The notes under the pieces were generated by a model. The model searched no databases. It saw nothing but the letters and a program-made list of their open reading frames with translations, and was not told where the DNA came from. Of a stretch of 64,000 nt of DNA, positions 25,461 through 37,400 are shown one piece after another (the stretch's first letter is position 1; each line of letters opens with the position of its first letter). This stretch comes from Limnomonas spitsbergensis. Lineage: Eukaryota; Chlorophyta; Chlorophyceae; Chlamydomonadales. A program made the position numbers and the translations under genes. The stretch spans positions 1,612,001 through 1,676,000 of the forward strand of contig JAYJMM010000028.1 of assembly GCA_037349105.1 (NCBI GenBank), read 5' to 3'.

Positions 25461-28400
25461 CTACGGGGGAGGAAAGCACAGGTGGGTGTAGGACTTGAGG
25501 ACAGATTTAGGTGCCTGGCAGGATGTCCACATTTAGGAGTTGCGGACTTCCTGCCAAGGCAGTGCACACACACCTCCACCCCAAACAGATCTGCAAGCAA
25601 TGTTCCGTTTAAAATCTTCCATAGATGGTGGAGAGCACAGCGCACAAGGTAGGGCGGCACTGGACGATGGACTGCTCATCACCTTGCACTCATCAGCAGC
25701 AAGAAAACCAGGAGTGGGGAGCAGAGCAGGGTGAGGGGGCAAAAGATATAAACATTCATACATTGAACAAGATGATTGCAAGATCTCCAGCAGGTTGAAC
25801 CTCATCAGGCCTGCAAACAAAAAAGTATAGCTCCTCCCCCTGCCCATCTCCTCCTCCTCTCTGCCCTCCACCCTCGCCCCAATCATTTCAACAAACAGCA
25901 GACCTGGTGCACGATCTGCGCCGTGAGCTCAGAAGCCACCCTATTCCCCATGAGCATCTGCGCAACCGACGACTGTCGGCGGACATGGAGCGAGGGGAGG
26001 CTCGTTCGGCTGAAAGAGCCCTGGGATGACACATCTGGAGAAAAGGTGGGGGGGGCGCCGATGCCGCCGTCGCTCCTGTTTGAGTGGGCGGTTCCAAGAC
26101 CCATGACAGACACCAGCGCTGCTGCCGTGTCGGCCTGAGCAGGGAGCGGGGAGGTAAGGCAAAAGGTGGTGGGACAGGTTGGGGGGTGAAGGGAGCGGAG
26201 GACGACGCAAGGGCAACTGGACAGCCAAACCATCCATCGCCAAACAGCAAGACGCAATTCTGCACGATTGGGACCCGGTCACCCAAACTCGTATTAAACT
26301 CAGCCAGTAGACCCTAAGCCACTAAAACCCAGATAATAACATTTGGGGCATTCGATGATGGATGCGCCATAGGCACCGCCCACACATACTGGCACGCACC
26401 AGTACCGCCTGCAGGCACATGCATGCATGGGCGAGCTCGCATGCCCCATGCCTACCGCCAGGTTTGAGGCTGCTGTAGAGCTCGCATTCCTTTGTGCCGT
26501 GTTGCGGAAGAGCGCCATGTAGAGCTGGAAGGGCTGGGTGCCAGGGGCTGCCAGGTCGTGTGTCCGCTTGTCAAGGCCCGTCAGCAGGAAGAAGGCAAAG
26601 TCAGAGGCGCGCATCAAAACCTGCAACGGAGGGTGAGGGGTGAGGGCCGGGGGTGGAGAGGTCAGGTTCTAGGGCAAAAGAGCCCGTCTGCCCGCACTCC
26701 TCGCCAGCTACTTCATCAGCAACAGAAGCAGAATGCAAGGATGTGCAACCAATGGGCAATGTTGGTATCTAAGCACGACATACGTCCTTGCCCCGCCCTA
26801 CCCACCTTCAGCAGCGGCAACTCTGACCAGCAATTGGCCATTCTTAGAACAAGCTCCCCTTGAGCCCTTAACAAGGCAGTGCTGAAGATGACAGCACGCA
26901 TGGTCCCCAACCCAGCCACACCACGCCCTAACTCCACCTGCAGATCTAGGACGCGGCGCCAGATCTGCCGGGTCATCTGTCGGCGGCTGTCCGGATCCTT
27001 CTGCAGCAAGAGGTCCAGACCCATCATCACGCGACGCTGGGCGCTGGCGAACCTTCAGGGGTAACAGGCAAAGGGGGGACCTTGTAAGTTCATCCCGCAT
27101 ACACCTTGCCTTTGCATCAAAGTGCTTCCGGCATGAGAATAAGGCTCTATCATGCATTTAGAGGGGCTTTTGTTAGAGCGCAGGCACTGCCTGGGTTTTT
27201 TGCTATTTTCAGTGGTTCTGGAGCAAAACACGAACCAGTGATCAGGAATTGTTCCTGATTGAGTAAACTGCGTGACTGGGATTTCATAGGGTATTCAGAT
27301 GGAATGTACGCTACTCTCAGTAGAATATAGTGTAATTTATATTTGGTTCCACGTCCTGGCCTTGAAACATCATAACTTTCCCCATCGTTGATTGTCTTAT
27401 GAGAATCTCAATCTCAATTGATGTTGTCACATGTAGACATCTCAATCAAACGGACCACGCAAGCTGTTGTGCACTACTTATTTTGAAGCTGCGGCGGCCT
27501 CATAGCCCCAGCCTGGCGATTCTAGCCAGCTGGATGTTGCTATCACTCAGGCTTGTGGCATGTATCTAAACTGCGGCTATCCCATCGGCGTTTGAAGCCT
27601 CCGCGTGCATGTCCCTCAACCCTTCTGCCCTAACGAGATGGACGATGCCTAGTCAGACTTAAGAGAGGATGTTTGACCCGCGTGGACGCATCCACCCTAT
27701 CAGTCACGATGTTGCCCAGTGCCCGGCGGCCCCCGCAGCTGCCCTCCCCCCAGCTCACCTCTGACCCCTCCGCCCTCCCAGCCCTCCTGGCGGCCCCTGC
27801 TCACCTGTCCGCCGCGATGGTCCTCGCATCGCTGGACTTCAACACATACGAGAACGGGGAGTGTGCGGGGCGTACGGGGGATCCCATCAGGGGACCGAAG
27901 TGGGATGAGTTGGCATCCCATGTGCTGCGAGGCGGGGGACGGTGCAGGGGAGTGGATCACCTGGAGGCCTAGGTGGAGGCGCTGTCAGGCCACCCTTTGC
28001 AGGGGCAGGCAATCCACACAGCATCGGCAATCCAGCCATCATCCGCGCTTCACCCATACCTAGCTAGCTCAGCCACATTGGGGGATTCAGACACCAACAG
28101 CAACATCCTTCCACGGTGCTCTGTGAGCAGCCAGCCAAACAGGGCTGCATGCAGCTCATCACATGGCCTTCGCTCCTGTCCATGCCTGTGCCCCCTCATC
28201 GCGCACCACCCAGGGCATACGCCTGCAACCCCAAATAACTGCACCTCTCAGCCCCCGCCCAGTTCCCTCTGTACCTGAGGTTTTGGATCCTCAGCTGGTG
28301 GTTCTCCGAATGCACCGCGGCGACTCGGACGTGGCACTCTTGGGTGGTGTCGGACAGCTTCCCGCCCAACCTCAGATTGATCAGATTCACCGTGGCGAGC

Positions 28401-31400
28401 GGGATCAGCTGTCGGGCCTGGTCCTCGGCCAACCCACCAGGCGCCAGGTCACGCACCCACTGGGGGACCCTCAGCCGTTGCCTATGGGATACAAGGAGTG
28501 CCCATGAGTGATCAGGAACGGGACCAGGAGTAACCAGTCGTGACCCAGCTCCAGCTCATGGTCCATCTGAGGCACATTCTCAGCTGCTGTCTGGGGGATG
28601 AAAGAGCCGGCGTGTGGACAGCACGGGGACCCTGCGTGTGACTGGGAGTGTCCCGGAGCACAGTGCAGCGCTGTCATGTCAACACTATGACTGGCCGCAG
28701 GATCGTCTTATGTGCACCTTAGCTCCCCTTCTAGGTCCCGGCAGGCACTCCAGGGTGCCTAGTGAAGCAGGCCCTGCTGCCTAGGCTGCAGGTCGCAGGC
28801 CGATGAAGGTCAGGTTCCCACTGGCCCAGCAATGGCCAACCAGCTACCAGTCCCCCAAAGGCATCCTGGTGTTTGTTTACAACACGTCCTGGCTCTAGAA
28901 CAGATTGGGCAGGGCATCCAGCAAAATAATAAATGGGGAAGGCGGCTCAGTGCTAATATAAAGGCGCTCAGTGCTAATATAAAGGGGCGGGCCGCTTGAA
29001 AAAATGCCGCTAGGCGGGATCCGCCACGGTACCATTAGCTACGCTCACCCAACTGGGCGCGTGGATGAGCTTCACTCACCCGTGCATTGGGTCTGAGGGA
29101 TCCAGCTTTGATGCTGCGGGGTCCGCCCACCAGTAGGCAATCCAGCTCAGTAGCGGCACGTCAATAAGGAAGGAGGTTTTGGAGCTGCTGCCACACGGGC
29201 TGACCTTGGGCTCGCCCAGCCGTGACCGATCCAAATGCTCCTCCTGATGCTTCCAGGCGGGTCTGCCATTAGGGAGCTCCCGGGTGCTACCTCCCAGCCC
29301 AGGCCCTTCCGGCTTGAGATTGACCGAGCCCACTTTCATGATCGGGTGCTCCGTGACGGACTCAACGATAGCCAGGACGGTGTCCATCTGAAGCGGGGTG
29401 GGCGGTAGCGGAGTGTGATTAGGCGCCTGTCATAGGATGAAAACTGGACCGTTTTCCTACGCCCCAGGATGGGCTTAAGCACAACCACGGCCAGACCCAA
29501 GCCAGGGCACTCAGGATCAAGGGTTTACAGGTTTCCTTCTGGATTTTGTAACAAAGGCTTCAGTTAAGGGATAAGGCTGCAGGCAGATCCAAACCAGGTC
29601 ACCGAGGTCCGTCGGGAAAGTGTGGAAGATGAAGGGTAATACAGCTTTTAGGGATTTGGGTTTCTGCGCACTCACCGACCAAGGGCGTATCCAGGCCAGT
29701 GCTCCAAACATGGCCACTGTGTGGTGTGCCACCTTCTGGTCCGGCACCGTGGGCTCACAGGGCACTCGGGTGGTGCTCGAGATCATGAGGCCCTTGATCT
29801 TAAGCAGCGGCGCAAAGGGCGAGGAGGGACGCAGGCGACGGGGCGCGGATGATGACTGGCTGCTGGTGCGCGGACAGGGGGGTGTACGAATAAGCAGTTT
29901 GCATTCAGGGTTTTGATTCAGGGTTGAAGGTGAAGGATTCAGGGAGAAGAGTGCTAGGAATCTTTGAACTGTTTATTTGGACTGGTGTAAGGCACTTGTT
30001 GCTTTATTTCATGGTGTTACATTAAGGCAGGAATGAGGCACAGTGAGCAGCCGAACTGTGGCCTTATTGGCCCCAAACGTGCATGGCGCATGGTGCCATG
30101 CAAAATGCTCTGTGTGTTCTTCGTGATATCACACCACAATACAGGGCTTGGTTTTGAGCATGTGCATGGGAGTTATGTCCCCAAACATGCACCTATTCCT
30201 GGAGGTGCATTTGTGGATCTGAGAGCCATGAGGGTTGAGGGTTGAAGATTGAGGGTTGAGGGCCATGAGGGTTGAGGTTGAGAGTTGAGTTTTTATCATT
30301 GCCCCGTCCAGCACCCTGCAGGGAGCCTGAGTCGAACCGCTTCTGCCATCAACCCAAACTCATACCCCAATATAAGGGAACACAACTGACCTGTGCTTAG
30401 GGCTCCTCCCCATGGACACCTGGAGGGGAGTGCCCAGCCTGCTGCCCTTACGTGCCCGGCCCAAACCGGGCAAATGCATGGCGCTGCCCGCAGCGCTGTG
30501 GCAGAAGAGGTCCACGTCATCGGGGTGCAACCACATCTTGGTGTTGATCAGCCTGGGGCCAGGGTGACGGGTGTAGGGTTCAGGATTCAGGGTTTAGGAT
30601 GCACTCATGAAGCCCAGGCTGCTCGACCACCAGTGGCGGGGGAAGGAGTGAAGGCCAGGAGCTGTGTGCAGGGATGGGTACGCGACAGGGAAGAGAAGGT
30701 GGCTTGTGAGCCAGAAAAGCAAAGCACTGGACAGGCAGCACGACAGAGCAAAGGACAGCAGAGCACAGGGGACCCAGGGCATAACAAGAGCCAGGAGGCA
30801 CACATTATTCAGCAGTAGTGCAACACGGGACTCAGCGGGATCTACGAAACCAAGGAGATAGACGAATTAATCCCATGAAGGACCATGGCATCATCCGTGT
30901 ATTCAGTCCATCAAGGAATCTTGTTTCCGTCCATTATTCTAGTGGCTGAATATGGTACACGAGATAATTTCAGCACAAAATTCCTCCACGATCAGAGAGC
31001 CTCCAGTCCCCTGCGCGTCCCCTTTCCCTCCCGCATGACCCCCCGCACCCCTGCAATAACATGGCACCCTAAACAACCCAGTTCTCATGAAGCTGCAATG
31101 TAAGGCCCTCGCTGACGCCCCGTGAGGGTCTCCAGCGCAGGCCTGTGGCGCTTCTCCCTGGTGCTCCCCTCCCCTTATAAACTTCTTGCATGCACCCTTA
31201 CCCTTGCGCTCCCCCTGCCCCCTCCCCCACTCACTTCTCGTCCATAAAGGCCTCCACCTCAGTTCCGCGCCGCTTCTTCATGGCGCTCTTCCTCTGCAGC
31301 TCCAGCACCATTTCCATGTCCATGATTGTGTAGGCGCTCTGAGCCAGCTCCCCGTAGGCGCTGGCGGTGTATCGCACCACGGAGCGCAGGCGCGAGATGT

Positions 31401-34400
31401 TGATGACGAGGTTGATGTGCCGGTCCCCCAGGTACTCAGGCTCAAAGATCCCGTGGGAGTTATTGTCAGGGACAGTGGCACAGATAACCACCTGTAGGGA
31501 CAAGTATGGGCGGGGCATCCTAATCAGGGCAGGCAGGGGTGTCCAGATTCAAGAGCAGGGAGGCAAAGCACATTTTGGCAACAAAGACAGGCGGGTGTGT
31601 GATTTTGCAACCTATCACGCACCCCCTGGAAACATTGTACTTCAATAACCCAATCATAACATACCGTCTATCAATAACGCCAAATCCTCAAATCAACAAT
31701 AAATTCAGCGTTTGTGATTCTGAACCCTTTACCCTAAATCTTGCCAACTCCCACCCACCCACCCTTGGACAGACCGCCTGCAACTTGGGCAGCAGCTGCG
31801 CCAGTGACGATGGGACCTCCACACCATTGCGCACGTACGCGTCCAGGATGAGCCGCTTGAGCGACGTGGCCTCCTCGCAATGGATCAGCCGTATCTCAGG
31901 GCCCTGCTTATCTCCCACCGCGGCCTCACTCCGGCTTTTGGACACAGCGAGCGCAAAGGCTTCAAAGAAGCGCATGAGGTTCAGTGTAACCTCCTGCCCC
32001 AGGTTGATCTCCACAGGGGCAAAAGACACCTAAGGAGCAGGAGAAGCAGGAGAGAAATAGGGATGGGGCAGGTGGAAAGGTAGGAGGAGGAGCAGAGGAG
32101 CAAGAGCAGGTGGAGGAAGTGGTGGAGGTGCAGGTGGATCGCTAGAAATTAGAGTTTAGGTTTGAAAAATTCCCTTACAGTGGAACAGGCACTTGGCACA
32201 TCAGTATGAGATTAGAGTTGGGGTTGAGGGATTGGGCCATACCAGGAAGTGCAGCAAATACTTTGAGATCAGTGCATCTGTGTATAGCAATAAGGGTTCG
32301 GGTTTTAGCATTTAGGGCCTAGACTGCAGGATTGAGGGTTCACCTTGCAGCGTGGCAGGTACTCTGAAATCGGCGCATCCATGTACAGTGAACCCCGCAG
32401 CAAGCTCGAGTCAGAGGACGACACAAACGGCGGCATCGGGTAGCGGCCCTCCCAAGTGCCGAGCGGCGGCGGATCCTTCCTCTCAGACCCACTGGCGTCA
32501 GGTGCATTGGCGGGCGCCTCTGCAGTGCCCCCTGCTGCCCCCGCCATGGGCTCGCAGTCGTCATACTTGGGTGCAGTGAGGTCCAGGTGGCGGAGGCTAG
32601 CCGGGATCCGCAGCAGAGCGCCCAGGCGAGTCGCCTCGGAGGCAATCTCAATGTGCTCTGTCTGCGAGGGGAAGTGTGAGAAGGGGAGGGCAGGAAGCTT
32701 GCTAGCCAGCACAGCACAGCACTGGAAGTGGCTTGCCAGTATTTGGAGCGCATGCCGGGCAACAATTACATCAATGATTGATGCAGTTTGGCAGAACAGC
32801 ACACCAGCAAAGCTGTGGTAGCTGCCATTTGGCAATATCACACTCGTAAATATAAGGTTACTGTTGTTAGGCAGTGCGACAGGGGTGTACATCCTAGGTT
32901 GCAGCGGCTTGGCAGTGCAACATACGAGAACACCCGAGGTTTGGCAATAAACACGGGTGTACATCACAGGTTGCTGTCGTTAGGCAGTACAACACATGTG
33001 TACCTCAGGGGTCGCCTCCACTTGGCAGTACAACACAGGAGGACAACTGAGGTTATTGCCTTCTGCACTTGAACACACCAGAACGTCGAGTTTGTTGCCG
33101 TTAGGTATCCGGATGTTGAGGCCCTCGATCATCAGCTTGACGACCGATGGGCCCTGCTGGCTTGCAGTGGTACCCGCTGGCGGCTTGCGCAGTGGCGGAG
33201 GGGGCGGCAAGCAGAACTGGGTGGTGGTGGGCACGGCCTGAGGGTGGCGGCCCGGTGGTCCTCTGGCGGATGAGTTGCCGACCTGGCAGGAGGGCGTGAC
33301 CAGGGAGACCCGGATGCGTGGACAAGTGACCTTGACGCTCACCACTGGGAGAGGGGGGGGGGACAACAAAGATAGGGGAATGGCCTAGTGCACTGTGGCC
33401 TAGTTCAGATGATTATGAGATACATAGATGGAATCCTCATGCGCAAAAGATCACCTTGACACACACCCCTGAGGGAATCACAAAGCTGATTGTTAGATGT
33501 GTTGGTTCACGACTAGTTAGACACTTACTAAATGCTTGTGAATAAGCACTCATATTACAGGGGCTTGCTGAAAACATGCGGGGAGGCTGCTGGCGCTCAG
33601 CCTCATCTTTAATCGCATCTGCACATCGCCATTTTTCAAAGGATCAGGCTGTGCAAGAACATGACCAACCGTGAAAAAAACTGAAAACACTAAACAGCCA
33701 TCGGCCATCCCCACCCCCCCACACACACACATTCTCTCCACCTCCCTCCCTTTCCCCCAATCCACACACACTTCAGACCTTCCCTGAGGCTCTCACCTGA
33801 CTTGCTGGGCTGCACGGCCTCTGGATCTGCCATGTGAATATCTTGCTCGTCGTCCTCCTCCAGGTTGGGATGTGCGTCCACGAAGATGTTCATCACGTCA
33901 ATGAAGCCCTTCCAATCACGCCCTAGCCAGCTGGGCCCGTCATTCTGACCCTGGAGGAAGCTGCGGGGGGGAGCGCGTGAACGAGGATCAGGGTTGGGGG
34001 GTTAATGTTGAGGGAGGGCTGGAGGTGAGGGTAAAAGGGAAACACCTACATACAGCTCTACCTAGTGACGCAGCCAGGGAATACAGCAGTCAGAGACATA
34101 GCCAGTCAGCTGTGCCATGGCGGCGACACTGAATTCCGATTAGAATCCGGTTGTATGCCATTTTCTGCCCGGAAGTAGCTGGAAAACGCACGCAAGACGT
34201 CTGCACCATCGCAGCATAGATGATTAGACAAATCCGTGTCATTGGGCAGGCGATGGTCACACTTTTCAACCGGGCGGCCAGCTGCAAGATGCCTTCAAGG
34301 TATCAAGTGACGGGTTCCATGCTTTTCAGCTGAGCAAAAGTCTTGCTTTGCATTCTACCTCTTCATCCAAACCCAAAAACCTTTCCACCAGGACCCTCAA

Positions 34401-37400
34401 TAACCTCCACATAAGGCTATGTGTCAGGCCAGGGGTAGCCCTTGGACATGCTGTCAGCAGAAGGGCAGAGGCACAGCCAGCACAGTTTCAGAATTTAGTG
34501 GTCAGGAATCCATCCTCTGGGATGCATACTTTTATCGCGTTAGTTGCGCTGCCCTGATCTGCAATTTGTGCAGTGGTCTCTGTGCCTATGGAGATCAGCC
34601 AAGGGCTTCATTTCGTAGCCTCTGCCTTAAAGCTCTGACAAGAAGACCATAAGCAAATCAAGGCCGCGCTGATGCATTGTAGCGCATTTACGTTCTTGTA
34701 CCCACTTTTCCAACATCAGCCTGCCTGCCAGTCTGACTGATTTCCAGCTGAACCTCTGCAGCTCAAAGACATAATCTTTGGGCTCAGGCTGGTTGACTGC
34801 TATAAAAAGTTAAGAAATGCACTGAAAGCATTACGTTGTAGCACACCAAGTCCGCAGGGACGGATGGGAAGACTGACACGGGGTGACCAAAGGCGGGCCC
34901 GCTTCGAAAAGGCTCAGCCACATTTTATTGTATTGAATGTCCTGGAAAGGAAGGCCCCAATGCCAGTACCCATTAAACGCTAAACACCAACCAGCTGATG
35001 AAAAGTTGTGCGTTTTTGTTAGCCTATGGCCCAGAAAACCATTTGAGACTGATACTGCAAAGCGTATATGCCGGTGTGTGGGGGTAGATTCTTGCAGCCC
35101 CTTTCCCCACCTTGAGTGCTTGAGAGCGACACACGTCCTGAAAGTGATGACCTGCGCCAGGGTGAGCTTGCTCTCCAACAGCTTCAGCTGAGCAGCCAGC
35201 GCATCGTCTTCAGAAGCAGGCAGGAACAGCAGGGGGGGGGCATAAGCGAGAGCGGGTAGGAGCGGCACGGGGAAGACGGGCCAGCAACAGGAGTGCAGGC
35301 AAAGCGGCAGGAGTGGGGGGCCCTAACAGGTATTCAGCCTGCCCCTGAACTTGGTAAGTCCTAGGAGGGCAGTCAGGTCCAGTCAACCCATCGTGAAAAT
35401 GGTAAACGTGGCATTTTTAGATTGAACCCACATGTTTTGGAACCTTTCAACAAGTTGAAGGGCTCCCAAAACATAATGAGGGGAAGCAGCCATCACAGCC
35501 TACCAGCAGGTGTGATACTGTGATGTTAAGATTCTTCCCCCAAGTACCATCATATTTGGTTCAACCAGGCAAAGAGCTGAAAACAAGTTGTATAAATCAG
35601 GTTCAAAAAGCATCACCAGCGGAAATGTAACAAATCCCTAAAAGATGTGGGTAAGATACTGGATTTGAAGCATAACATTCACCTGCTGCTTTGGACCAGA
35701 AGAGCCTGAGACTGCCCTTGGCACCCTTGGTACCACTGCTGCGCTGCGACCAGGGCATGTGCCTGCTTGCGCAACGCTCCTTCTCCCTCTTGATAAAATC
35801 GGCAAGCTTCTCCTCCTCCTCGAGCAGGCGCTTTTCCCGCCGCTGCTGCCCCAGTGCGACGCCCTTGGCCCGCCGCTGCTGCTTCCACAGGCGCAGCCGC
35901 TCGTCATAGACGGCGTCGTGGCACAGACGGACAGCCTCGGCAAAGTGCTGGCGCTTGCGGCGCCGAAGCTCAGTGTACACAGCCGTGTACTGCCGCCGCA
36001 GGTCCACTAGGTGGCTGAGCTTGCGGATCGGGAAACGATCCCTGCGTCCATCGCCGGCAGGGGGGGGAGGGTATATTTTAGCGTGCAAAATACCACCTTT
36101 GGCGGACCGCCGTGCCTCCACTAGGCCGAAGGGAACCACATTTTGACTGGCCTGTGGCTGGTGGCCCAAGCTGCAGGCACCTAGCAGCAGCAGGCCCTCT
36201 AAACCGTAGGCTATAATGCAGCTGAATAGAGGCCGAAGTGCGCGTACATGAGCAAGGGTGGGATTTAGAGCTAGCCTGCCGGGAGGAGCTCAGACATGGC
36301 CCGATATGCTTCTGTAGTCCCACTCTCGTTTCGTTATCCCTTTATTTTTATGGGCTGACGAGTAACGAGTGCATTAAAGATTGGCTGCTTTAAGGGGAAA
36401 TGATCCGGAGTTTTAGTAGTATTGCGGCATTTTATCTAAAAAAATGCGCGCAAGCCCGCAACGCGCAGGTGGTTTAAAACCCTGTCGGTAGTACCAACTA
36501 CCAAAAATGTGTTAAAACACCCTGTCATACGCTAGCGCACGATCTTGGTTGCATCCTTACACAAGATGAGGTATCGAATTCGCCAAATGATCATCTCCCT
36601 CCCCCCTGTCTAGATCGCCGGGTTTCATATTCCTTCCCCTTCACATAATAGATGGCATGGCTGCACCATGGCCCAGGCTGTGCATGCATTGTAGCTGGAA
36701 TTGAGCTTCGTCATTCCCTACCATCCCCCCAAGGCCTAGTGTTCAGCAGGGCCCAACGGGTAAGCACTGTTCTAAACCAACTCCTGGTACTGTACAGTGG
36801 CAATATTCAACCATGCAACAGTCTCAAGCTGCCCAGCCATGGATATCAAGTAGACTACCTAAGAGAGGGCAAGGAGGGCGACAAGGGCAGGGCCGTGGGG
36901 AGGGGGCGAGATGATGGGGCAGCAACACGGGCCCATTCCCAACAGTGCCTGCAGCAAAGTGGGGCCGGGGCAGGCCACCGGGGACTGGCAGGGGGGGGGA
37001 CAGGGGTGCAGAGGTGGTGCATGTTGAGGCTGTTGAGTCTGAGGCTGAGGCATGCAGTAGATTCTGAGGCTGATGAGGAGGGAGGCGAGGCGAGGGATGA
37101 GGAGGGGGGCGAATATGAAAGGGAGAGGCCTGCCAAGATGAGACGCGCATGCTGGGCACTCAGGCGGTCGAACACAGAGCAGTAACACTGCGGCAGTGGT
37201 GGCAGATGCGAACTGTCGTTTCAATGGCAGATTTGCTTCTTTTGGCCTGTTTGTTTTTCGGGCTTTGAAGGGCTAATGAATAAAATAGAACGAATTGGTG
37301 CATTTAAATAATTCGATGTGTGCATTTCAATCATTCAATGTTATAGCCCTAACGGACTTCTACGGTGCTGGTATGAGACTGCGGTATTTAAAAATGACAA

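Noticed and set aside
25533..26626. Overlapping short frames on both strands around the 3' exons
   Set aside because: GC-driven shadows of the VPS13-like exons. Only the frame that splices in phase was kept.
30231..32345. Interstitial telomere repeats
   Set aside because: GAGGGTTGA-type runs are irregular and do not settle on a telomeric unit.
34630..34800. An extra VPS13-like exon (NQPEPKDYVFELQRFSWKSV)
   Set aside because: The flanking exons 5 and 6 join in phase without it, and including it with the best acceptor creates a stop. It is kept only as an alternative.
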